From Gammaproteobacteria bacterium (GTDB lineage Bacteria > Pseudomonadota > Gammaproteobacteria > DAOWEP01): a stretch of 11,284 nt of DNA. The notes beneath the pieces were generated by a model. That model was not told where the DNA came from. It searched no databases and worked only from the letters and a program-made list of their open reading frames with translations. The stretch's first letter is position 1, and every line of letters starts with the position of its first letter. Below are positions 1 to 7,841 of this stretch, in pieces. The stretch lies in NCBI GenBank assembly GCA_030638455.1, contig DAOWEP010000091.1:1-11284 (forward strand), in the 5' to 3' direction. The translations under genes were made by a program, and so were the position numbers.

Positions 1-1
1 T

Positions 2-1333
2 AAAGTAGATATAGTGATAGGCACTCATGCACTACTTCAACCCAGCATAAAGTTCAAAAATCTTGGTCTTGCTATTATCGACGAAGAGCATCGCTTCGGG
101 GTCAGACAAAAAGAAAAAATGAAGGCCTTGCGTACCGAAGTTGACATCCTGACGCTCACTGCAACACCGATCCCCAGGACACTAAACATGTCGCTATCCG
201 GTTTACGTGATCTGTCTCTCATCACTACCCCACCGGTTGACCGGGTTGCCATCAAGACATTTATCAGTGAATGGGACGATATATTGATTAATGAGGCCTG
301 TCAGCGTGAATTAAAACGTGGTGGCCAGGTGTATTTACTACACAATGAAGTTTCCTCTATCGACCGTATGGCCCAAAGAATCAAGGACCTTGTGCCGGAA
401 GCCGAGGTGAAAATTGCACATGGCCAAATGAGGGAAAAGGACCTGGAACAGGTTATGCTGGATTTCTATCACCAACGGTTTAATATTCTGGTCTGCACCA
501 CGATTATTGAGAGCGGGATCGATGTCCCCAGCGCCAACACCATTATTATAAATCGGGCCGATAAACTTGGCCTTGCACAATTACATCAGATCAGGGGCCG
601 CGTGGGTCGTTCACATCACCGTGCTTATGCATACCTGCTCATACCCGATAGAAGGTCTATAACCGCAGATGCGATCAAACGACTGGAGGCAATAGAATCC
701 CTTGAAGACCTTGGGGCCGGCTTTATGTTGGCTACACATGACCTTGAGATACGAGGTGCAGGGGAATTACTGGGTGATGAACAAAGTGGTCAAATACACG
801 AAATAGGATTTACCCTTTACACGGAACTGCTGGAACGCGCTGTCAAGGCACTAAAATCCGGTAAGCAACCAGAGCTTGATCAACCACTGGATCATGGGCC
901 TGAAATCGACCTTCATATTCCTGCATTATTGCCGGAAGATTATCTACCCGATGTCCATACACGCCTGGTCACCTACAAACGAATTGCCAGCGCAAAAAAC
1001 ACGGATGACCTTCGTGAGCTTCAGGTTGAGATGATTGACCGCTTTGGACTGTTACCTGAAACGGCTAAAACACTGATCAGGATAACATCACTAAAATTAA
1101 AGGCCTCCCCGCTAGGTATTAGCAAGATCAATATTGGACCATCCGGTGGCCGGGTTATAATAGGTGACAAACCAAACCTTAATACAGAAAACATCATCCA
1201 GTTGATACAAACCCAGCCACAACACTACAAGATGGACGGCCAGAATAAACTACGAATTGTTTTGGATCTTGAAGATCACGAAACCCGGTTTATGGCTGTT
1301 GAGAAGCTGCTGGATACTCTTAATCCAGAATAA
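2..1333 (+). CDS. mfd: Transcription-repair coupling factor Mfd, C-terminal part (5' end outside window)
   Basis: Mfd is a cytoplasmic DNA translocase that removes RNA polymerase stalled at lesions and recruits UvrA. The frame is open from base 2, so the true start lies upstream; the GTG at 14 is an internal valine codon. About 443 residues are visible of a family usually near 1150. Counting from base 2, the sequence shows the Walker B box DEEH (27-30), motif III TATPIPRTL (53-61), a motif V region CTTIIESGIDVPSANT (165-180) and the motif VI arginine-finger segment RGRVGR (198-203). Mfd-typical GELLGDEQSGQIHEIGF follows, then the C-terminal TRCF (D7) domain over roughly the last 140 residues. 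RecG shares the helicase motifs, but the D7 domain and the match to Mfd argue against it. The frame is intact to the TAA stop. csiV follows 39 bases later on the same strand. Confidence 0.97.
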   Translation, partial: KVDIVIGTHALLQPSIKFKNLGLAIIDEEHRFGVRQKEKMKALRTEVDILTLTATPIPRTLNMSLSGLRDLSLITTPPVDRVAIKTFISEWDDILINEACQRELKRGGQVYLLHNEVSSIDRMAQRIKDLVPEAEVKIAHGQMREKDLEQVMLDFYHQRFNILVCTTIIESGIDVPSANTIIINRADKLGLAQLHQIRGRVGRSHHRAYAYLLIPDRRSITADAIKRLEAIESLEDLGAGFMLATHDLEIRGAGELLGDEQSGQIHEIGFTLYTELLERAVKALKSGKQPELDQPLDHGPEIDLHIPALLPEDYLPDVHTRLVTYKRIASAKNTDDLRELQVEMIDRFGLLPETAKTLIRITSLKLKASPLGISKINIGPSGGRVIIGDKPNLNTENIIQLIQTQPQHYKMDGQNKLRIVLDLEDHETRFMAVEKLLDTLNPE

Positions 1334-1372
1334 TCCACATGTTTAACTCGATAACAGAAATCGAATGCTGCC

Positions 1373-2443
1373 ATGTTGGCCATTTTTCGTTATAGTAACC
1401 TGACAGATATGAAAAACATTATCTCTAATATTAAGGAACTTCTGATTAATCTCATAAAAGTAACGGCCATTTTTACCTTTGTAATCTCAGGCATTACAAA
1501 TGTGTCTGCGCAGATAAAAGAAAGCATTGATGAACCTGTCCCCTGGTATCAAATTGAATTGATTGTTTTCGAATACACCAATACCAAAAATGTCGGAACC
1601 GAGATCTGGCAGCAACAACCGGGGAACCCGAAACAGGATTTATCACTTGAGCTAATGGATAGCAAAACCATGCTTGAAAAAAGCGTAATCCCTGACCCTT
1701 ACCTGTTACTTGACCCGGAAGAACTCCAGCTTACCCGGGAATACAATCTACTAAGGAGTTCACCGCAACGTAACCCAGTACTTCATGTGGCATGGAGACA
1801 ACCCGCAAACAGCAAGGACGAATCTATACCTATAAGGATTCATGGAGGAAAATTATATAGCATACAACCGGAATCCGGTGAAACCTCTACGCCTGATGCC
1901 TCTGAAGGTTTTGGAAACTTCCTGGGCAACATACTTGGTAATGAGAATATAGGAAACCAGGTAGATGAGCCTGGAGACAATAGCTCGAAAGCAACCGAAG
2001 ACTTACTGGAACAAATCGAAGGGACCATTAAGATCAGCCGAGCACGCTACCTACATGTATGGACTGACCTCATATACCGTATTCCGTCGGCTGATATCGA
2101 AAATATTTCTTACAATACCAACTCACAAGATACTTATCTGCAAGAAATGGACACAATGAATTCGTACGCATCAAATGCAGATTTTGACACGATCAATACT
2201 AATCAAGATGCCTACAGTCAACCACTCGCCAATTTTCGCCTGCAGGACCACCGCCGCATGCGCAGCAAGGAATTGCATTACATAGACCATCCATTGTTCG
2301 GTGTAATCGTAATCGCCATGCCTTATGAACTGCCTGAATTACCTGCTGAAGAATCACCGGCAGAGGAAATCATTTCGTCGGGAGAAAAAGAAGGGCCGAA
2401 GCAAACGGATTCAGCGCTGAAAACTGGTGAAATAAGAAGATAA
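1373..2443 (+). CDS. csiV: CsiV-family exported peptidoglycan-binding protein
   Basis: CsiV (formerly DUF2803) is a periplasmic peptidoglycan-binding protein, studied in Vibrio cholerae in connection with a D-amino-acid response. Family marks are the first strand PWYQIELIVFEY (57-68), ARYLHVWTDLIYR (224-236) and the C-terminal core with RMRSKELHYIDHPLFGV (about 295-311). An acidic, probably disordered 38-residue tail follows. The annotated ATG gives 356 residues, but the ATG at 1409 (Met13) is the better biological start. From there the protein begins MKNIISNIKEL, has a hydrophobic segment and a likely signal peptidase I site after VSA (44-46). Neither start has a strong Shine-Dalgarno sequence. 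The 39-base gap after mfd suggests co-transcription, and mfd-csiV adjacency is known in other gammaproteobacteria. Family assignment is firm; the role in this organism is inferred. Confidence 0.88.
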   Translation: MLAIFRYSNLTDMKNIISNIKELLINLIKVTAIFTFVISGITNVSAQIKESIDEPVPWYQIELIVFEYTNTKNVGTEIWQQQPGNPKQDLSLELMDSKTMLEKSVIPDPYLLLDPEELQLTREYNLLRSSPQRNPVLHVAWRQPANSKDESIPIRIHGGKLYSIQPESGETSTPDASEGFGNFLGNILGNENIGNQVDEPGDNSSKATEDLLEQIEGTIKISRARYLHVWTDLIYRIPSADIENISYNTNSQDTYLQEMDTMNSYASNADFDTINTNQDAYSQPLANFRLQDHRRMRSKELHYIDHPLFGVIVIAMPYELPELPAEESPAEEIISSGEKEGPKQTDSALKTGEIRR

Positions 2444-2491
2444 GAATGAACGCAGTAGATACTTCTGACTGGCCCTAATGAGAAATGTGAG

Positions 2492-3232
2492 CTAAATCAC
2501 TGGCAACGCATTCTCCAGCAGCGTATGAGCCTTGTCCATGCCTCCCTTTAAATTCAGCTCAATATCATCCATAGTAATTACACCTTTTGATTTTCCTGCC
2601 GCCCAATTGGCGATTACTGCACAACAGGCATAATCCACTTCCAGCTCACGCGCAAGCGCTGCTTCCGGCATTCCGGTCATTCCGACCATGGCACAACCAT
2701 CACGCTCCATCCTGGTAATTTCAGCAGCTGTCTCTAGTCTTGGCCCTTGTGTAGTGCCATAGGCACCATCTTCACAGATATCCAGGTTGTTTTCATTGGC
2801 AACCTTTATCAATGAGCTTCTTAATGAGCGGCTATATGGATAAGTAAAATCAATGTGAGTGACCTGGGACAGCTTGTCTTCAAAAAAAGTGGCTACACGA
2901 GAGGATGTATAGTCAATAATCTGGTCTGGAAACGCCAGCTTTCCGGGTGACATATCACCACGGATACCTCCAACAGCCGCGATAGCAATAATTTTTTCTG
3001 CTCCAATACTCTTCAATGCCCAGATATTGGCACAATAGTTTACTTTATGAGGCGGTATAGTATGCCCTCCTCCATGACGCGCAAGAAACGCAACTTTCTT
3101 GCCACAAATATCACCAAAAACAATTGGTGCCGAAGGCAGACCATAGGGTGTACTTACCATTTCACGATGAGTGATCTCCAGCATCTTTAATGAGCTAAAA
3201 CCAGTTCCACCGATAATTGCTATATCAGCCAT
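2492..3232 (-). CDS. S-methyl-5'-thioinosine phosphorylase (MTAP/PNP family)
   Basis: The protein belongs to the trimeric purine nucleoside phosphorylase/MTAP family (246 residues). The expected reaction is methylthioinosine plus phosphate to hypoxanthine plus 5-methylthioribose-1-phosphate, in cytoplasmic methylthioadenosine salvage. Visible motifs are the N-terminal phosphate loop GGTGFSS (8-14), RHGGGH (52-57), AAVGGIRGD (85-93), GTTQGPRLETAAEI (159-172) and GMTGMPEAALARE (184-196). In the base-binding segment it reads IANWAAG (207-213), whereas human MTAP has a T-D-Y-D motif. Asn in place of the adenine-contacting Asp fits a 6-oxopurine substrate, as in the Pseudomonas aeruginosa enzyme. 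It could instead be a true MTA phosphorylase, but the adjacent hpt favours hypoxanthine as product. The ATG at 3232 has GGAGAT eight bases upstream. It is the last gene of the minus-strand run, 28 bases after hpt, and converges on csiV. Confidence 0.88.
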   Translation of the reverse strand: MADIAIIGGTGFSSLKMLEITHREMVSTPYGLPSAPIVFGDICGKKVAFLARHGGGHTIPPHKVNYCANIWALKSIGAEKIIAIAAVGGIRGDMSPGKLAFPDQIIDYTSSRVATFFEDKLSQVTHIDFTYPYSRSLRSSLIKVANENNLDICEDGAYGTTQGPRLETAAEITRMERDGCAMVGMTGMPEAALARELEVDYACCAVIANWAAGKSKGVITMDDIELNLKGGMDKAHTLLENALPVI

Positions 3233-3260
3233 CTATATAAATCTCCATTAAATAATAACC

Positions 3261-3815
3261 TCATTCACCTTTTGCCGCATAAATTCCCGGTGCATTACGA
3301 AGAAACCCCTTGTAGTCCATCCCAAAGCCAAATACATAGCGGTCTTCTACCTGTAACCCTATAAAATCAGCATGTTTCTCACCTGTTTTCCTGTCATGTA
3401 ATTTTTCTACCAGAACCGCGCTATACAGATCCTTAACACCTTGCTGCCTACAATAAGCAAGAATCTCTTTCAACGTCAGGCCTTCATCCAGGATATCATC
3501 AATCACCAGTACCACCCTATCCTTTAAATCAAACTGGGGCTTTGCCAGCCAGTGTAAATCACTACCGTTTGTCTTTCCGCGATAACGTGTAGCATGAAGA
3601 TAATCGACCTGTAATGGAAAGTTCAGGTGTGTTATCAGCAAACCTGCTGGCACAAGACCACCATTCATCACACAAAGTATAATAGGGTTCTTGTCTCGCA
3701 ACTTCTCGGTAATTTCTGAAGAAAGTCTGACAATTGCCTGCTCGACATCATTCTTGCTATACAGGCAATCAGCATTATCGAGAACAACCTGGGCATCAGC
3801 AGCAGTTATACTCAT
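3261..3815 (-). CDS. hpt: Hypoxanthine-guanine phosphoribosyltransferase
   Basis: This cytoplasmic enzyme joins hypoxanthine or guanine to PRPP, giving IMP or GMP. At 184 residues it has the usual length. The PRPP-binding signature VVLVIDDILDEGLTL covers 101-115, with the acidic pair D106-D107. The pyrophosphate loop region CVMNGGLVPAG is at 48-58 and the purine-binding C-terminal segment VEDRYVFGFGMDYKGF at 156-171. The start is clear: AGGAGA lies five bases before the ATG at 3815. It lies 16 bases downstream of the MscS gene and 28 bases upstream of the methylthioinosine phosphorylase gene. That enzyme's product, hypoxanthine, is this enzyme's substrate, so the pair forms a short salvage route. 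Preference between hypoxanthine and guanine cannot be read from sequence alone. Confidence 0.93.
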   Translation of the reverse strand: MSITAADAQVVLDNADCLYSKNDVEQAIVRLSSEITEKLRDKNPIILCVMNGGLVPAGLLITHLNFPLQVDYLHATRYRGKTNGSDLHWLAKPQFDLKDRVVLVIDDILDEGLTLKEILAYCRQQGVKDLYSAVLVEKLHDRKTGEKHADFIGLQVEDRYVFGFGMDYKGFLRNAPGIYAAKGE

Positions 3816-3831
3816 AAATATCTCCTATATC

Positions 3832-4932
3832 CTAGACCTGATTATTCAATAGCACCTCATTGGGCACATGAATAGTCGATGTTGGGAATGCTACTTCAGC
3901 ATTATTCGACTCAATGATTTCCAGTATCTTTAACAGCACATCCTGCTTGACTTCATGAAAATGAACCCATTTTGTTGTACGTGTAAAGGTATATACAAAG
4001 AAATCCAGCGACGAAGGGGCAAAACTGTTGAAATTTACGATCATGGTTTGCGACTGATCGATTTCCGGGTGCGCATTTAACATGGCCTTTACATCTTCCA
4101 CAATCTTTCCAATACTGGATGCATCGTCATAACGCACACCGATCGTTTCATAAATTCTCCGGTGGCTCATTCTGGACGGGTTTTCTACTGCAATATTGGC
4201 AAAGGCCGCATTTGGAATATAAAGCGGGCGCTTGTCAAAGGTAATAATTCTGGTGAGCCTCCAGCCGATATTATCCACTGTCCCTTCAATCTGCCGGTCT
4301 GGAGAACGAATCCAGTCCCCCACTGTAAATGGCCGATCCAGATAAATCATCAGACCACCAAAAAAGTTGGCCAGCAAGTCCTTTGCCGCAAAACCAATGG
4401 CTATACCGCCAATACCGCCAAATGCCAGTACACCGGATATATTGAATCCAAGGGTTTGCATGGCAACCAGTGCAGAAGTAATGATAACCGACAGACGCAC
4501 GAGCTTGGCCATGGCATCGACTGTGGTGTGGTCAATCTCCTTGCCTTCCTGTTCGCACCTGTCAACGATATTGGTTTCAGCTCTTTTTATCAGACGGATC
4601 AGGAACCAGGCGATACAAGCGATTACACCAACATCACGAATAGGTCCAACCGCCTCAAATATTGCCACCTCCGATACCTGGTAGACAATTTCTGCAGCAA
4701 AGGATATACCCACTATCCATATCAGCACCGACAGGGGCTTTCGCAAGGCATCTACAAATGCGTCATCCCATGGGTTGTTTGTTTTTTCCAGTTTCTTGTG
4801 CAGACGGTTAAGGACAATGCCCGTAATAAAATTAAACAGCAATACAAGAAATACTACGGCAAAGATCTGGAACACCCAGCCCCCGCTACCATCTATATCC
4901 CGTATCCAGTCCCACATTTTTTCGAATTTCAT
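3832..4932 (-). CDS. MscS-family mechanosensitive channel
   Basis: This inner-membrane channel of the MscS family should open under membrane tension during osmotic downshock. It has 366 residues. Hydrophobic segments lie at about 19-41, 66-86, 100-117 and 144-162. The pore-lining helix follows with its Gly/Ala-rich pattern GGIGGIAIGFAAKDLLANFFGG (172-193), then the beta domain entry LDRPFTVGDWI (198-208). IPNAAFANIAVENPSRM (239-255) and AFPTSTIHVP (348-357) complete the cytoplasmic vestibule. Roughly five transmembrane segments and this length suggest a YnaI-like member rather than the shorter three-segment E. coli MscS; that subgrouping is inference. The ATG at 4932 has GGAGT eight bases upstream. 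It lies 76 bases after nagZ, the widest gap in the run and the most likely place for an internal promoter, although I found no convincing one. hpt starts 16 bases after its stop. Confidence 0.93.
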   Translation of the reverse strand: MKFEKMWDWIRDIDGSGGWVFQIFAVVFLVLLFNFITGIVLNRLHKKLEKTNNPWDDAFVDALRKPLSVLIWIVGISFAAEIVYQVSEVAIFEAVGPIRDVGVIACIAWFLIRLIKRAETNIVDRCEQEGKEIDHTTVDAMAKLVRLSVIITSALVAMQTLGFNISGVLAFGGIGGIAIGFAAKDLLANFFGGLMIYLDRPFTVGDWIRSPDRQIEGTVDNIGWRLTRIITFDKRPLYIPNAAFANIAVENPSRMSHRRIYETIGVRYDDASSIGKIVEDVKAMLNAHPEIDQSQTMIVNFNSFAPSSLDFFVYTFTRTTKWVHFHEVKQDVLLKILEIIESNNAEVAFPTSTIHVPNEVLLNNQV

Positions 4933-5008
4933 TCTTCAACACTCCATAACATCATTCTTTTACTACCTTTTGTTTTGATCACTGGCCACTTGCTACTGTC
5001 CTACTCTA

Positions 5009-6058
5009 TTATTCCATGTCCATATCCAGCAGTGGCTCTGGCTCATATGATTCGACAATTTTAACGGCCTCACTCCACTTCGGGTCAGCATGCAGTGATT
5101 CACGATTGACATCATATTTACCATGCATACGGGCCAGCCGTAAATGGCTGACAGCGTTGTCCAGATCGCCAAGATGATCCAGTACTTCATTTCTCCCATC
5201 CGGGTTATTACAGACCAGCACCATATCACACCCTGCCTGTATTGCCGCCCTTGCCCTGTCCGTAAAAGTCCCCATTGATTTAGCACCCGCCATACTCAGA
5301 TCATCGCTAAAAACCACGCCCTGGAATTCCAGATCCCCACGAAGAATATCCTGTATCCAGCGACGAGAAAAACCGGCAGGATTCGGATCAACATCTGTAT
5401 AAACAACATGGGCCGGCATTACAGCCGCCAGACCGTAATGGATCATACGCTCAAACGGAAGAATATCTTCAGCATAGATATCTTCATAGCGCCGATTATC
5501 TACCGGGAGGTCCAGATGCGAATCAGCGGCTACCGCCCCATGCCCTGGAAAATGTTTGCCTGTTGCCTCCATGCCCGCCTTTCTCATGCCATGCATGTAT
5601 GCATGCGCCAGATCTGCAACCGCCTCCGGACTACTATGAAATGCCCGGTCGCCTATTATTGTACTGACCCCGCGATCAAGGTCCAGAACCGGCGCAAAAC
5701 TGAAATCGATATCCACTGCTCGCAATTCACTAGCCATTAACCAGCCACTGGCCTCGGCATATTGCCTTGCCTTCTTTTTATCCTGATTGTAAATTTCACT
5801 CAGCCTGCCTACCGCTGGCAACCGGGTAAAACCTTCACGGAAGCGCTGTACCCTGCCACCTTCATGATCAACCGATACCAGCAATCTCGGCTCACGAATG
5901 GAATGAAGTTCAGAAACCAGTTTTTCCAGCTGCTCAACATCCTGATAATTTCGCGTAAACAGGATTACCCCACCCACAAGCGGGTGCTGGAGCATCTCGC
6001 GCTCTTCAGATGAAAGCTCGATACCGGCAACATCCACCATGACGGGCCCTAATGACAT
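5009..6058 (-). CDS. nagZ: Beta-N-acetylglucosaminidase NagZ (GH3)
   Basis: NagZ removes N-acetylglucosamine from 1,6-anhydro-muropeptides in the cytoplasm during peptidoglycan recycling. In many gammaproteobacteria its products influence beta-lactamase induction through AmpR. The 349 residues match the single-domain GH3 form typical of Gram-negative bacteria. Visible motifs are SVDHEGGRVQRF (62-73), KHFPGHG (168-174), the catalytic-loop dyad D179/H181 in ADSHLDLP, and the nucleophile motif FSDDLSM (250-256), where D252 is the probable nucleophile. No key residue is missing. The ATG at 6058 has AGGAGA ten bases upstream. The gene lies 28 bases after the DppC-like permease, so it is probably co-transcribed with the peptide transporter. 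That suggests, but does not prove, that the transporter handles cell-wall peptides. Confidence 0.95.
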   Translation of the reverse strand: MSLGPVMVDVAGIELSSEEREMLQHPLVGGVILFTRNYQDVEQLEKLVSELHSIREPRLLVSVDHEGGRVQRFREGFTRLPAVGRLSEIYNQDKKKARQYAEASGWLMASELRAVDIDFSFAPVLDLDRGVSTIIGDRAFHSSPEAVADLAHAYMHGMRKAGMEATGKHFPGHGAVAADSHLDLPVDNRRYEDIYAEDILPFERMIHYGLAAVMPAHVVYTDVDPNPAGFSRRWIQDILRGDLEFQGVVFSDDLSMAGAKSMGTFTDRARAAIQAGCDMVLVCNNPDGRNEVLDHLGDLDNAVSHLRLARMHGKYDVNRESLHADPKWSEAVKIVESYEPEPLLDMDME

Positions 6059-6086
6059 CTATACACACTCTCCTTAACTAACATGA

Positions 6087-6896
6087 TCATTTCTTAACGA
6101 CACTTCTACCCTTAACATCCATCCAGTCTCGTAAACGATCACCGAGCAGATTGACTGACAGCACAACCAACATTAGTGCAATACCAGGTGCCAGTACCAT
6201 GTGTGGGGCTACCAGCATATAACGAGCGCCATCACGAATCATACTACCCCATGATGCATCCGGTGGTTGCACACCCAAGCCCAGAAAAGACAAACCGGCC
6301 TCGGCAATAACCACTGAGGCTATACCAAACGTGGCTTCAATAATAAGCGGTGCACTGATCAGGGGGAACAGGTGACGCACGATAATCTTTCTTTGCACGG
6401 TTCCCAGAGAAACCGCAGCCACTACATGTTCTCTGTGTTTCAGGGAAAGCGTCTGGGCACGCGCCAGCCGGGCAAAACCTACCCAGCCCACAATCGATAA
6501 AGCCACCACTACATTTTCTATTCCGGGGCCCATTATTCCGGACAAGGCTATCGCCAGCAGGATACCGGGGAAGGCCAGAAATATATCGATTATACGTACC
6601 ACCACCTGATCAACATATCCGCCAATGTATGCACTGAATGTACCTACAAAGGTTCCAATCACTACCGAGATCGTCACCACCCAGAACGCAACAAAAAAAG
6701 AAGTGGATGCCCCAAGCAGCAGCCTGTCCAACACCGGGCGGCCCAGATCATCATACCCCAACGCTTCGTTCAATCCCGGACCTGTCAGTATATTTACCAG
6801 ATCTATTCTTTCAGGATGTAACGGCAAAAATGGCCCCGTTACTGCCATCAAGAACCATAACGAAAGAATCAATCCCGGAATACCAAGACGTATCAT
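6087..6896 (-). CDS. Peptide/nickel-type ABC transporter permease, DppC/OppC family
   Basis: This inner-membrane permease subunit pairs with the DppB-like protein upstream to import oligopeptides or related solutes. It has 269 residues. The family segment LGYDDLGRPVLDRLLLGAS is at 46-64. The binding-protein-dependent transport domain covers about 60-255, and the EAA coupling loop EHVVAAVSLGTVQRKIIVRH is at 156-175, where an ATPase would dock. AEAGLSFLGLGVQPPDASWG (198-217) is highly characteristic of DppC proteins. About six transmembrane segments are visible. The ATG overlaps the TGA of the DppB-like gene in an ATGA (6893-6896), a sign of translational coupling. It is at the short end for the family because the N-terminal cytoplasmic part is brief. 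Substrate is unknown; peptide is the family default, but nickel or glycosides are possible. Confidence 0.92.
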   Translation of the reverse strand: MIRLGIPGLILSLWFLMAVTGPFLPLHPERIDLVNILTGPGLNEALGYDDLGRPVLDRLLLGASTSFFVAFWVVTISVVIGTFVGTFSAYIGGYVDQVVVRIIDIFLAFPGILLAIALSGIMGPGIENVVVALSIVGWVGFARLARAQTLSLKHREHVVAAVSLGTVQRKIIVRHLFPLISAPLIIEATFGIASVVIAEAGLSFLGLGVQPPDASWGSMIRDGARYMLVAPHMVLAPGIALMLVVLSVNLLGDRLRDWMDVKGRSVVKK

Positions 6897-7822
6897 GCCT
6901 TACCCCCGGTACGTATCCTTGGGTCAACCCATGCGTACACCAGATCGGTCATTACATTTACGAACACATAAGCCAGACTAATCAGTAACACGCAGGCCTG
7001 CACAACCGGGTAATCCCGTTTCAATATCGCCTCGATCGTTAGCTTACCTATCCCCGGCCATGAGAATACAGTTTCAGTGATCACTGCTCCACCCAATAGC
7101 ACGCCAAGTTGCAAGCCTAACAATGTAATAACGGGTAACAACGCATTCCTTAAGCCGTGCTTCAAAACAACCGAAGACTCACTCAAGCCCTTGGCTCTTG
7201 CGGTACGAATGTAATCTTCGTTTAACACTTCAAGCAGTGTGCTTCGCACCATACGTGACAATACAGCAGCAAGCGCCGTACCCAGTGTAATGGCAGGCAA
7301 TACCAGAGAACCGATTCCATCACGACCGCTTACCGGGAACCAGCCGAGCCATAGTGAAAATACCAGTATCAATACCGGGCCCATCCAGAAATTCGGAATA
7401 GACATACCAATCAATGAAAAGCTCATGGCGCCACGGTCCCACAAGGTATCTTTCCTAATAGCGGCTATTACCCCCAGAGGAAATGCAATGGCCACTGCAA
7501 CCACCAATGCCGCGATCGCAAGTTCAAGCGTTGCCGGCAACCTTTCCAGCAACATTTCTGAAATCGGACGTCTGGAATGCAATGAAGTACCAAGATCAAA
7601 CTGCGTAAGATTCACAAAATACTGCTGCAATTGAACCAACAATGGCTGATCCAGTCCCAGCGCCACTCTCATGGCTTCCCTGTCTGCAAGCCTTGCGGAT
7701 TCACCCAGCATCATATCTACCGGATCACCCGGCACCAGATGGATCAAAAAGAAGACCATACACATAACGCCAAACATGACGATCAGCGCACTAAGCAAAC
7801 GTGTGAACAGAAAATTTAACAT
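6893..7822 (-). CDS. Peptide/nickel-type ABC transporter permease, DppB/OppB family
   Basis: This is the first permease subunit of the transporter, with 309 residues, typical of DppB. The N-terminal membrane segment leads to the family motif LIHLVPGDPVD (26-36). The EAA coupling loop EDYIRTARAKGLSESSVVLK (202-221) continues into HGLRNALLPVITLLGLQLG. ETVFSWPGIGKLTIEAI (250-266) and the closing DLVYAWVDPRIR (293-304) are standard for the family. Six transmembrane segments can be traced. The ATG at 7822 has AAGGG five bases upstream. It lies 19 bases after the solute-binding protein and overlaps the DppC-like gene by four bases. No DppD/DppF-type ATPase gene occurs anywhere in the window, so the complex must borrow an ATPase encoded elsewhere or be incomplete. 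Confidence 0.93.
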   Translation of the reverse strand: MLNFLFTRLLSALIVMFGVMCMVFFLIHLVPGDPVDMMLGESARLADREAMRVALGLDQPLLVQLQQYFVNLTQFDLGTSLHSRRPISEMLLERLPATLELAIAALVVAVAIAFPLGVIAAIRKDTLWDRGAMSFSLIGMSIPNFWMGPVLILVFSLWLGWFPVSGRDGIGSLVLPAITLGTALAAVLSRMVRSTLLEVLNEDYIRTARAKGLSESSVVLKHGLRNALLPVITLLGLQLGVLLGGAVITETVFSWPGIGKLTIEAILKRDYPVVQACVLLISLAYVFVNVMTDLVYAWVDPRIRTGGKA

Positions 7823-7841
7823 TTATGCCCTTGCATTGTTC

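Noticed and set aside
14..16. GTG as start of a short Mfd-like protein
   Set aside because: The Mfd frame continues upstream to base 2 with residues KVDI that match the family, so this is an internal valine codon.
2444..2491. Terminator between the convergent csiV and phosphorylase genes
   Set aside because: No hairpin with a T-run is visible on either strand in these 48 bases.
4162..5064. Long 300-codon plus-strand open frame opposite the MscS gene
   Set aside because: It is antisense to a clear MscS-family gene, has an unusual composition rich in His, Tyr and Pro, and shows no family resemblance.
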